From Georhizobium profundi (GTDB taxonomy: Bacteria; Pseudomonadota; Alphaproteobacteria; Rhizobiales; Rhizobiaceae), in contig NZ_CP032509.1 of the NCBI RefSeq assembly GCF_003952725.1, forward strand, positions 3,186,001 to 3,250,000: DNA of 64,000 nucleotides, in the 5' to 3' direction. The notes below the pieces were generated by a model. It ran no database searches. It was not told the origin of the DNA and saw nothing but the letters and a program-made list of their open reading frames with translations. Position 1 is the first letter of the stretch. Each line of letters begins with the position of its first letter. Below, piece after piece: positions 35,166 through 42,532 of this stretch. The position numbers were made by a program, and so were the translations under genes.

Positions 35166-36689
35166 ATGCGCGTCGACATCGACATGGGAGAGACAGGCGA
35201 GAACAAGCCGGCCTTGCTCGATCTCGAAGAGTTGCTCGCGACGCGTCTTCTCGTTCAGGGCAATTCCGGCTCCGGCAAGTCGCACCTTCTGCGGCGGCTC
35301 CTGGAGCAGAGTGCGCCCTGGGTGCAGCAGTGCATCATCGATCCTGAAGGTGACTTCGTCACGCTGGCCGACCGGTTCGGTCATGTGGTCGTGGATGCGG
35401 CCCGCTCGGAGCAGGAATTGCTGCGCATCGCCGCGCGCATCCGTCAGCACCGTGTTTCCTGCGTCCTCAATCTCGAAGGTCTCGAGGCGGACCAGCAGAT
35501 GCGGTCGGCCGCAACGTTTCTGAACGGCCTGTTCGATGCCGAGCGCGATTACTGGTACCCGGTTCTCGTGGTGGTCGACGAGGCCCAGTTGTTTGCACCG
35601 GCGGCAGCGGGCGACGTGGCCGAAGATGCGCGACGCGCTTCGCTCGGCGCCATGACCAATCTCATGTGCCGTGGCCGAAAGCGTGGGCTTGCCGGTGTGA
35701 TCGCGACGCAGCGGCTCGCCAAGCTTGCCAAGAACGTCGCCGCCGAAGCATCCAACTTCCTGATGGGCCGCACCTTTCTCGACATCGACATGGCACGCGC
35801 TGCCGACCTGCTCGGCATGGACAGGCGCCAGGCGGAAATGTTCAGAGACCTGAAGCGCGGAAAATTCGTGGCGCTTGGCCCGGCGCTTTCACGTCGTCCG
35901 CTGCCGATCGCGATCGGACGGGTCGAGACCGAGGCCCGCTCGACCAGCCCGAAATTGACGCCCCTGCCCGACGCGCCAGCACCGGAGGAAGCGCGCGATT
36001 TGATCTTTACGCCGGGTCCAGCCGAGCCGGTCGTGATGACGCGCCGAACCGCACCGCCGCCGCGACCCACGACTGATATCCTGGCCGAACTCGCCAAGGC
36101 CGCTCCGGCCGGCGCGCAGGAGGAGGACGAGGAGGAGCTGAGCGAAGCCGAGACGGAAACGGCGGCTTTCGAGCGCGACCGGATGATCGACGGGCTGCTG
36201 ACGGCCATCGTCGCCGATCCCGACGCCGCTTTCCGGAGCGACGGCGAGCTGTACCAGGATTTTCTCGTGCGGGCCCGTATCGCAAGGCTTCCCGGGCCGG
36301 CAGTCACTCTCGCTGTCTTCCGGCGGCGCTTTGCACTCGCCCGCGTCGGCATCGATGCGGAAATGGCGGCGAGCGACGACTGGAGGCAGGTCATCAATCT
36401 CGCGGAATCCCTGCCGGACGATGTTCAGGCGGTTTTCATTCTGGTCGCCAAGGCAGCGCTCACGGGTGCCGCCTGCCCGTCGGATGCGACACTGGCACGG
36501 GCCTACGGCACCCATTCCACGCGCCGAGCGCGCCGGCTGCTGGACTATTTCGAAGAGCGCGGGCTGACGGTGGTGCGGACGGATTTCGCCGGCAAGCGAA
36601 TCGTTGCTTTCCCCGATCTCGGTTGCGAAACCGGTCCCGGCGCGGCCGATGGCCCGGAAGCGAACCTGGTTTCACTATCCGCAGCCTAA
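35166..36689 (+). CDS. HerA/DUF87-like ATPase
   Basis: Protein of 507 residues with Walker A GNSGSGKS (32-39, Lys38) and Walker B VLVVVDEAQ (Asp138, Glu139), plus GLAGVIATQR further on, all typical of HerA-type DNA-pumping ATPases. The C-terminal 200 residues begin with an acidic linker (EEDEEELSEAE) and end in a winged-helix-like segment (TLARAYGTHSTRRARRLLDYF). The usual nuclease partner NurA is not adjacent. GGGAG lies five bases before the ATG. Exact role unknown. Confidence 0.8.
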   Translation: MRVDIDMGETGENKPALLDLEELLATRLLVQGNSGSGKSHLLRRLLEQSAPWVQQCIIDPEGDFVTLADRFGHVVVDAARSEQELLRIAARIRQHRVSCVLNLEGLEADQQMRSAATFLNGLFDAERDYWYPVLVVVDEAQLFAPAAAGDVAEDARRASLGAMTNLMCRGRKRGLAGVIATQRLAKLAKNVAAEASNFLMGRTFLDIDMARAADLLGMDRRQAEMFRDLKRGKFVALGPALSRRPLPIAIGRVETEARSTSPKLTPLPDAPAPEEARDLIFTPGPAEPVVMTRRTAPPPRPTTDILAELAKAAPAGAQEEDEEELSEAETETAAFERDRMIDGLLTAIVADPDAAFRSDGELYQDFLVRARIARLPGPAVTLAVFRRRFALARVGIDAEMAASDDWRQVINLAESLPDDVQAVFILVAKAALTGAACPSDATLARAYGTHSTRRARRLLDYFEERGLTVVRTDFAGKRIVAFPDLGCETGPGAADGPEANLVSLSAA

Positions 36690-36723
36690 GCTCTTACTCC
36701 AACCAACATGGCGGGTAGAAACG

Positions 36724-36749
36724 AAAAGGGCGGGCCGATGTGGCCCGCC
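36724..36749 (-). terminator. Terminator of the PRC-barrel gene
   Basis: 8-bp stem GGCGGGCC/GGCCCGCC with a five-base loop; on the minus strand CTTTTCGTTTC follows. It starts about 50 bases after the PRC gene stop. Confidence 0.65.
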
Positions 36750-36798
36750 AAGGTGGTTTCCTCTCTGATGTCGCCTCAGAGCCGGCTATGTTCGAAGA

Positions 36799-37152
36799 TC
36801 AGATGTATGGCGGAACGCCGTAATAGTCGTTGATCCGGCGGGTGCTTTCGGTATCGCCCCAGTCGAACTCGCGTTCACGCGCGTAGCGCGGTGCGCCTTC
36901 GAGCTGATCTTTGGAAAGATCGACCACATAGCTTCCCTGGCGCTCATCATAGGTGAGCTTTTCCCATGGCAGCGGGTGATATTCCTCACCGATCCCGAGG
37001 AAGCCACCGAACGACATGATGGCATACTTCACTTTGCCGTCGCGCTTCCCGATGACGAGATCGTTGACGCTGCCCAGGTGCTCGCCCGCACTATTACGGA
37101 CTTCGGTGCCCTCAACGCGTGTCGCGCGGATATTCTCAGAAGAGACGTTCAT
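36799..37152 (-). CDS. PRC-barrel domain protein, stress-induced
   Basis: Small protein of 117 residues. PRC-barrel segment at about 12-70 (RNSAGEHLGSVNDLVIG, then VKYAIMSFGGFLGIGEEYHPLPWEKL), ending with RRINDYYGVPPYI. Function unknown; this type is often under stress control. An EcfG-like promoter lies just upstream, which supports general-stress induction. ATG 37152 is chosen because it has GGAG upstream and begins the conserved part. Confidence 0.85.
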   Translation of the reverse strand: MNVSSENIRATRVEGTEVRNSAGEHLGSVNDLVIGKRDGKVKYAIMSFGGFLGIGEEYHPLPWEKLTYDERQGSYVVDLSKDQLEGAPRYAREREFDWGDTESTRRINDYYGVPPYI

Positions 37153-37183
37153 CGTTCTGCACTCCCTTTTTCGATGCAGGGGA

Positions 37184-37208
37184 AACGCGACGGCGAATCC
37201 GAGGTTCC
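37184..37208 (-). promoter_or_regulatory. EcfG-type general stress promoter
   Basis: Minus strand: GGAAC, 16 bases, CGTT, matching the alphaproteobacterial EcfG consensus. The -10 element ends 32 bases upstream of the PRC-barrel ATG, the right distance for a short leader. Confidence 0.72.
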
Positions 37209-37251
37209 TCAATTCGGCTTCACGCAACATTTACCACCGCCTTCTCGCGTG

Positions 37252-37276
37252 AACTCACGTTAAAGGTGAGTTTTTT
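37252..37276 (+). terminator. Orphan intrinsic terminator on the + strand
   Basis: Perfect 7-bp stem AACTCAC/GTGAGTT with loop GTTAAAG, then TTTT. No + strand gene ends close by: the nearest, the ATPase, stops about 560 bases earlier and the PRC gene in between runs the other way. It lies 70 bases before the next gene. It may end an unannotated small RNA, or stop a leader transcript. Confidence 0.65.
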
Positions 37277-37345
37277 GGTAGACTATTAGGTCGAGGTGCT
37301 GATAAGCGGTCGGAAACTTCCGGATCCACCCAACTCGAGATCTTC

Positions 37346-37777
37346 ATGAACCGCGCAGCGCCTTTCCTTCTCTCCGTCCTTTGCGCCATTCTCGCCGTGC
37401 CCGCGCAAGCGCAGACGGCTCCGGAGCCGCAGGGCTTATCTATGGAATTGAACGCCACTGCCGAGACGGAGAACGGCTGCATGATGACGTTCGTCGTCGA
37501 AAGCGGGCTCGGTAACGATATCTCCAAGGCTTCGTACCAGATGGTGTTCTTCAACGGTGAAGGCCTGGTCGAGCGCATGACGGTGCTCGACTTTCAGGAT
37601 GTTCCCGCAGGCCGCACGCGCGTTCGTCAGTTCAACATCGGTGGAACGGCCTGTTCTTCGCTGTCCCGCGTGCTCGTGAACGATGTGGCGACCTGCGAGA
37701 GCGCCGACCTCGGCGAAGACGCCTGCATCGTCTCACTCGCGGCCTCGAGCCGATCCGACATCGAATTGTCCAACTGA
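37346..37777 (+). CDS. Small secreted protein of the exb-tonB operon
   Basis: Protein of 143 residues with signal peptide (1-23, end PAQAQ). The mature part has four Cys (GCMMTF, GTACSSL, ATCESAD, DACIVSL), probably two disulfides. No family was recognised with certainty. It is the first gene of the run leading into exbB (16 bases apart), so a periplasmic accessory role for the TonB system is inferred. Confidence 0.78.
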   Translation: MNRAAPFLLSVLCAILAVPAQAQTAPEPQGLSMELNATAETENGCMMTFVVESGLGNDISKASYQMVFFNGEGLVERMTVLDFQDVPAGRTRVRQFNIGGTACSSLSRVLVNDVATCESADLGEDACIVSLAASSRSDIELSN

Positions 37778-37793
37778 CGCCGGAGGGCACAGC

Positions 37794-38504
37794 GTGATCA
37801 ACCAGATCATCGACATCATCGCCAATTTTCTCGAGCTCGGCGGCTGGGTCGTCGGCGTCCTGCTCGTCCTTTCGGTGTTCGCGCTCGCGCTGATCCTGAT
37901 GAAGTTGGTGCAGTTCGCCCGCGAGCGCGTCGGGGCACACGGACGGGCCCGAAAGGCGATCGAGCTGTGGAGCCAGAGAGACTATCGCGGCGCGGAAGCA
38001 GCGGTGGCAAACGACCGTTCGCTCGTCTCCGAAACCATGGTCACCGCCATGCGGCTATCCGTGCGGCGCTCGGTATCCAAAGCGGCGGTCGAGGAAGAAG
38101 TCAGCCGGATCGCCGTCGACCGTCTGCACAAGCTGCAGCGGGGCTTTCGTGCGATGGATGCCATTGCGCAGATTGCGCCGCTTCTCGGCCTTTTCGGCAC
38201 GGTTCTCGGCATGATCGAGGCTTTCCAGAGCCTGCAAGGCGCCGGCAATGCCGTCGATCCGTCCATTCTCGCCGGCGGCATCTGGGTCGCGCTTCTGACA
38301 ACGGCTGTCGGCCTCGCGGTCGCGATGCCGGTGTCGCTGCTTCTCACCTGGTTTGAGTCCCGGGTCGAAAACGAGCGCGTCGCCGTGGAGACGCTCACCG
38401 GCGCGTTCCTGTCGTCCCGCGCGCTTGGACTGCGCGATGGGCATGAGAGTGAACCGCATCGCGATTTTGCCGCCACCGTCGATGCGCGGAGCGCTGCCTA
38501 CTGA
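37794..38504 (+). CDS. exbB: MotA/TolQ/ExbB proton channel protein
   Basis: Inner-membrane proton-channel subunit of 236 residues with one N-terminal helix (about 14-40) and the family's long helical hairpin IAQIAPLLGLFGTVLGMIEAF plus VALLTTAVGLAVAMPVSLLL. The start is GTG 37794 with GGAGG seven bases upstream; earlier in-frame starts lie inside the previous gene. It is coupled to exbD by TGATG. Confidence 0.9.
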   Translation: MINQIIDIIANFLELGGWVVGVLLVLSVFALALILMKLVQFARERVGAHGRARKAIELWSQRDYRGAEAAVANDRSLVSETMVTAMRLSVRRSVSKAAVEEEVSRIAVDRLHKLQRGFRAMDAIAQIAPLLGLFGTVLGMIEAFQSLQGAGNAVDPSILAGGIWVALLTTAVGLAVAMPVSLLLTWFESRVENERVAVETLTGAFLSSRALGLRDGHESEPHRDFAATVDARSAAY

Positions 38505-38887
38505 TGCGCGTCCAGGCCTCCGTCCGAAGAGCGAGACGGCTGTCGCTCACGTCGCTGATCGACGTGATCTTCCTGCTGCTGTTGTTCTTCATGCTGTCCT
38601 CGACCTTCACCCGGTTCGCCGAGGTGGAGCTGGCAGGCGCACAGGCGACGACCGGCTCATCCGGCACGCCGGACGTGCTGGTGCGGTTGGCGGATGACGG
38701 GTGGAGCGTCAATGGCCTCGCCCATGCCGATATTGCGAGCGTCGCCGCAGAGGTCGCGCGGCTTGAAGAAAGCGGCGCGGAATCGGCCGTGCTTCTGGTG
38801 CGCGGCGAGGCGCAGTCGCAGGAATTGATCAGCGCCATCGAGGCGATCCGCGGCGCAAGCGCCATCCCCTTGAGCGTCGCGCAATGA
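38504..38887 (+). CDS. exbD: ExbD/TolR-family protein, first copy
   Basis: Single-span protein of 127 residues. The transmembrane helix SLTSLIDVIFLLLLFFML (about 14-31) has the conserved proton-pathway Asp20. A periplasmic domain follows, ending LSVAQ. Start overlaps the exbB stop. A second, variant copy follows directly. Confidence 0.9.
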   Translation: MRVQASVRRARRLSLTSLIDVIFLLLLFFMLSSTFTRFAEVELAGAQATTGSSGTPDVLVRLADDGWSVNGLAHADIASVAAEVARLEESGAESAVLLVRGEAQSQELISAIEAIRGASAIPLSVAQ

Positions 38888-38909
38888 CGATGGCGATCGG
38901 AACAAAGCG

Positions 38910-39305
38910 ATGAAACTGCCCGCCCCCAAAAAGAAGACAGCGCCCGAGAACACCATCACGCTCATCAACGTGGTGTTTCTCATGCTGATCTTCTTTCTGG
39001 TCGCCGGATCGCTCACGCCGCCGATCGACCAGGAAGTTTCGATGATCAGCACGAGCGAGGCGGAGCGGACGGCACCTGCCGACACGCTCGCGATCCGCGC
39101 CGATGGCTCGCTCTGGTATCGCGGCCAACCGGTAACGCTTGAAACCTGGGCTGCCGAATACACCGGCGGCGAAAATGCTGCGGATAGGCCGAAGCTGCTC
39201 GTCGATCGAGCACTGCCCGCATCTGATCTGATCGAGATCGCCAGCGGCTTGCGAGCGCTCGGCGTCGAGACAGTGACGGTCATGACGGAGCGCGCCGCGC
39301 CATGA
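38910..39305 (+). CDS. ExbD-like protein lacking the channel Asp
   Basis: 131 residues, same architecture as the preceding ExbD: basic Pro/Lys N terminus, one helix (TITLINVVFLMLIFFLV), then a periplasmic domain. At the position of the conserved Asp it has Asn20. It may form a mixed dimer with the first ExbD, leaving one protonatable side chain per pair. Its stop overlaps the tonB ATG. Confidence 0.88.
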   Translation: MKLPAPKKKTAPENTITLINVVFLMLIFFLVAGSLTPPIDQEVSMISTSEAERTAPADTLAIRADGSLWYRGQPVTLETWAAEYTGGENAADRPKLLVDRALPASDLIEIASGLRALGVETVTVMTERAAP

Positions 39306-40510
39306 GCCGCACCCAGCCCCTTATCGACCTGATGGCGTATGATGCCGAGCCTCCCGCCGGCGGCAGCGACTTCGAGCCTATCGATTTTGTCCCTTCCAGC
39401 GAAAGGGCGACATTGATCGAGGGGCTTGCCGATGCCCATGGATCGCTGCCTTCGACATCGACCGCCGAGCCGGATGCCATCGACCCAGCGGACATTCCAC
39501 TCATTGCACGAGGACGCCAGAGCGCCGGCCTGACGCTTCAGACGATTGCCCTTCTCGCTTCCGTCGCCATCCATCTGGGGGCAACGGCTGCCTTCATGAA
39601 CCGGACGCCGGATATTCAGATCGCTGGGGGTGGCCCCATTTCGGTTTCGATGATCGGCAGTGCGTTCGAAGACGCGGAACTGATGGGCGAAGTTACCCCC
39701 GAGCCGGTAGAGACCGCCCCCGTCGAGCCCGTGGAGACGGCCGAACAGGCCATCACGCCGCAGCAAACACCTGTGGAAACGCCAGAGTCCGAGGCAGAGA
39801 CTTTGCGGGCAACGCCGGTCGAGGAGATCGCTCCTTCGGCTGATGGCATCGTCGTTGCCGAAGAGCCGGCGCCGACCGAGCCCGAGCCATTCGAAATGGT
39901 GGAGCAGGAAACGGTGCCCGTGGAGCCAGAGCCGCTGGAAGCCGAAAGCGCGCCGGAAGAGGCGCCGATTGCGAGTGCCGAGACGATCGAGCCGCTGCCG
40001 GACCCCATTGCAAACGCGCCGATCCCGACGCCCCGTCCCGCCTATACGCCCCCGCCACCGCCGCGCCAGGTCGCGGAGCCGGCTCGCCCGGCGCCACAAG
40101 CGCAAGGCAATCAGGGGCAGCAACAGGCACAGCAGCGCCAGGGCACCAGCGATGGCCAGGCGCGATCGGGCGCGGCCACGCAAGGGTCACAGGCCAGTGC
40201 CCAGGCGCAAGCCGCCGGCAATGCTGCAGTCTCCAACTATCCGGGCCAGGTGGTGACAAGGCTCAGGCGCGCGCTACGCTACCCGGCAGCTGCGCGGCGG
40301 GACCGCCTGACCGGCGAGGTGCATGTGAGTTTCACCATCGCGGCAGGCGGCGGTGTCAGCGGCATTTCCGTCGTGCGCAGTTCGGGCTCGCCAGTGCTCG
40401 ATCAGGCAGCCATCGAAACCGTGCAGCGGGCCGCGCCCTTCCCGCAGATTCCTCAGGCGGCAGGCCGCTCCTCATGGCCTTTCTCGGTGCCGCTGGCATT
40501 CACGCGCTGA
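39302..40510 (+). CDS. tonB: TonB-family energy transducer
   Basis: Protein of 402 residues. Unusually long acidic cytoplasmic N terminus (about 1-75), one transmembrane helix (about 77-97, LTLQTIALLASVAIHLGATAA), a Pro/Glu-rich spacer (about 115-260) and a Gln-rich stretch, then the C-terminal TonB domain (RRALRYPAAARRDRLTGEV, about 325-345, to the end). It transmits the proton motive force to an outer-membrane receptor; no TonB-dependent receptor lies in the window. Confidence 0.88.
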   Translation: MSRTQPLIDLMAYDAEPPAGGSDFEPIDFVPSSERATLIEGLADAHGSLPSTSTAEPDAIDPADIPLIARGRQSAGLTLQTIALLASVAIHLGATAAFMNRTPDIQIAGGGPISVSMIGSAFEDAELMGEVTPEPVETAPVEPVETAEQAITPQQTPVETPESEAETLRATPVEEIAPSADGIVVAEEPAPTEPEPFEMVEQETVPVEPEPLEAESAPEEAPIASAETIEPLPDPIANAPIPTPRPAYTPPPPPRQVAEPARPAPQAQGNQGQQQAQQRQGTSDGQARSGAATQGSQASAQAQAAGNAAVSNYPGQVVTRLRRALRYPAAARRDRLTGEVHVSFTIAAGGGVSGISVVRSSGSPVLDQAAIETVQRAAPFPQIPQAAGRSSWPFSVPLAFTR

Positions 40511-40581
40511 GCCGCCTATAGCTCGACGCTCCATTTTCCCGCATGCCCCATCCGACATAATTCTGGCGAAGATCCCTGACC

Positions 40582-42429
40582 ATGGCCGACCGTCCGCCTC
40601 GCATCCACCTCGACAATGCCGATCTGACGCGCGGCCATCCGCTTGTGGTGCTCTTTCGCCTGATCCGCGACGAACGCCGCCGCGTGGTCATGGCGACCGC
40701 CTCCTCGATCATCAACAAGATCTTCGACGTGATGCCAGAGATCCTCATCGGCATCGCGCTCGACGTCGTGGTGCGTGGCGAGGCGTCCTTCGTGGCGCAA
40801 CTCGGCTTGAGCGACCCGACCGACCAGCTGATCGCGCTCGGCATCGCCACGTTCCTCATCTGGTTCGGCGAGTCGCTGTTCGAATATATCTACCAGGTTC
40901 TCTGGCGCGGGCTGGCGCAGGACGTGCAGCACCGCCTGCGCATCCTTTGCTACAACCACGCACAGTATCTGCCGACCCGCTTCTTCGAGGAGCAGCGCTC
41001 CGGCAACCTCGTCACCATCCTCAACGACGACATCAACCAGCTGGAGCGGTTTCTCGACGGTGGCGCCAACACGCTGATCCAGACCTTTGCCGCCGTGATC
41101 CTCGTCGGCACGGTCTTCTTCATCGTCTCACCGCTCATCGCGGTCGTCGCCTTCCTGCCGGTCCCGGCGATCATTTTCGGTGCGTTCTGGTTCCAGAAGC
41201 GCGCCCAGACGCGGTACGACACGGTGCGCGCGCGTGCCGGCCAGCTCGGCGCGAAGCTGACGACGAACCTGCAGGGTCTCGCCACAATCCGCGCCTTCGG
41301 CGCCGAAGAGCGCGAAACTGAGGCGCTGTCGCAAGAAAGCGTCGGCTATTTGACCGCCAACCGGGCCGCCATCCGCATTTCGTCGGCCTTCATACCGATC
41401 ATCCGCATGGCGATCTTGTCTGGCTTCCTGGCGACGTTTCTTATCGGCGGCTGGATGACGCTCAACGGCACGATGGAAGTCGGGGCTTACGGACTTCTCG
41501 TCTTTCTCACGCAGCGATTGCTGTGGCCGATGACCGGCCTTGCGGAAGTCATCGATCTCTACGAGCGCGCGATGGCGTCGACGCGACGCATTCTCAGCCT
41601 GCTCAACGAGCCGATCGCCAAGGACGAGGGCACCCATGACGTTGCCGTCGACGGCCGCTTCGCCCTGAAGAACGTCGCGTTCCGCTATGAGACGAGCAAT
41701 GGCGGCGTCAACGGGATTGACCTCGACATTCCAGCAGGCCACACGGTTGCGCTCGTCGGTCCGACCGGCGGCGGGAAGTCCACACTGATCAAGCTGATCG
41801 GTCGGTTCCTTGATCCTCAGTCGGGCTCGATCGCGCTCGACGACGTCACGCTCGATCGCTGGACGATCAAGGCGCTTCGGCGCTCGATGGCCTGGGTGCC
41901 GCAGGAAGTGACGCTGTTCGCCGGCTCGGTGGCAGACAACATCGCCTATGGACGCCCTGACGCAAGCCGTGACGAGGTGATTGCGGCGGCCCGGCTTGCG
42001 GAGGCAGACAGCTTCATCAGCGCCCTGCCCGATGGCTACGACACCTCCATCGGCGAATACGGCCAGAAGCTTTCCGGCGGCCAGCGTCAGCGTATCGCGC
42101 TGGCGCGCGCGCTCCTGCTCGACCCGCGCATTCTTATTCTCGATGAGGCCACCAGCGCCGTCGACAACGAGACGGAAGCCGCGATCCAGCGCTCGCTCGC
42201 CAAGATGCGCGGTCAGCGCACCGTCATCCTCGTCGCCCACCGCCTGTCGACCGTCGTCCATGCGGACACGATCCATGTGATGGAACAGGGCCGCCTCACC
42301 CAATCCGGCACACATGCCGAGCTGATCCGCCAGCCGGGCCTCTACCGCACGCTGTGGAGCATCCAGACCGGCGAGGCGCCGCGTGAAAGCGCGACCGTCG
42401 AGGACATATCGAAGGCCGCGCGGTCCTGA
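40582..42429 (+). CDS. ABC transporter, fused permease and ATPase
   Basis: Exporter-type half transporter of 615 residues: six-helix membrane domain (about 30-320) then ATPase with Walker A GPTGGGKST, signature LSGGQRQR, Walker B ILILDEATS and the His loop VAHRLS. Substrate unknown; lipid or drug exporters are close in layout. It lies 71 bases after tonB and may share its transcript. Confidence 0.92.
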   Translation: MADRPPRIHLDNADLTRGHPLVVLFRLIRDERRRVVMATASSIINKIFDVMPEILIGIALDVVVRGEASFVAQLGLSDPTDQLIALGIATFLIWFGESLFEYIYQVLWRGLAQDVQHRLRILCYNHAQYLPTRFFEEQRSGNLVTILNDDINQLERFLDGGANTLIQTFAAVILVGTVFFIVSPLIAVVAFLPVPAIIFGAFWFQKRAQTRYDTVRARAGQLGAKLTTNLQGLATIRAFGAEERETEALSQESVGYLTANRAAIRISSAFIPIIRMAILSGFLATFLIGGWMTLNGTMEVGAYGLLVFLTQRLLWPMTGLAEVIDLYERAMASTRRILSLLNEPIAKDEGTHDVAVDGRFALKNVAFRYETSNGGVNGIDLDIPAGHTVALVGPTGGGKSTLIKLIGRFLDPQSGSIALDDVTLDRWTIKALRRSMAWVPQEVTLFAGSVADNIAYGRPDASRDEVIAAARLAEADSFISALPDGYDTSIGEYGQKLSGGQRQRIALARALLLDPRILILDEATSAVDNETEAAIQRSLAKMRGQRTVILVAHRLSTVVHADTIHVMEQGRLTQSGTHAELIRQPGLYRTLWSIQTGEAPRESATVEDISKAARS

Positions 42430-42532
42430 CGTTGCGGCCCAAGGGACTGATCTTCCGCGCGGATTTGTTGTGCAGGACTTGCGCTTGGGTATAGTGCCGC
42501 TGGGGCCGACACATGACAGCGGCCCGATCAGG

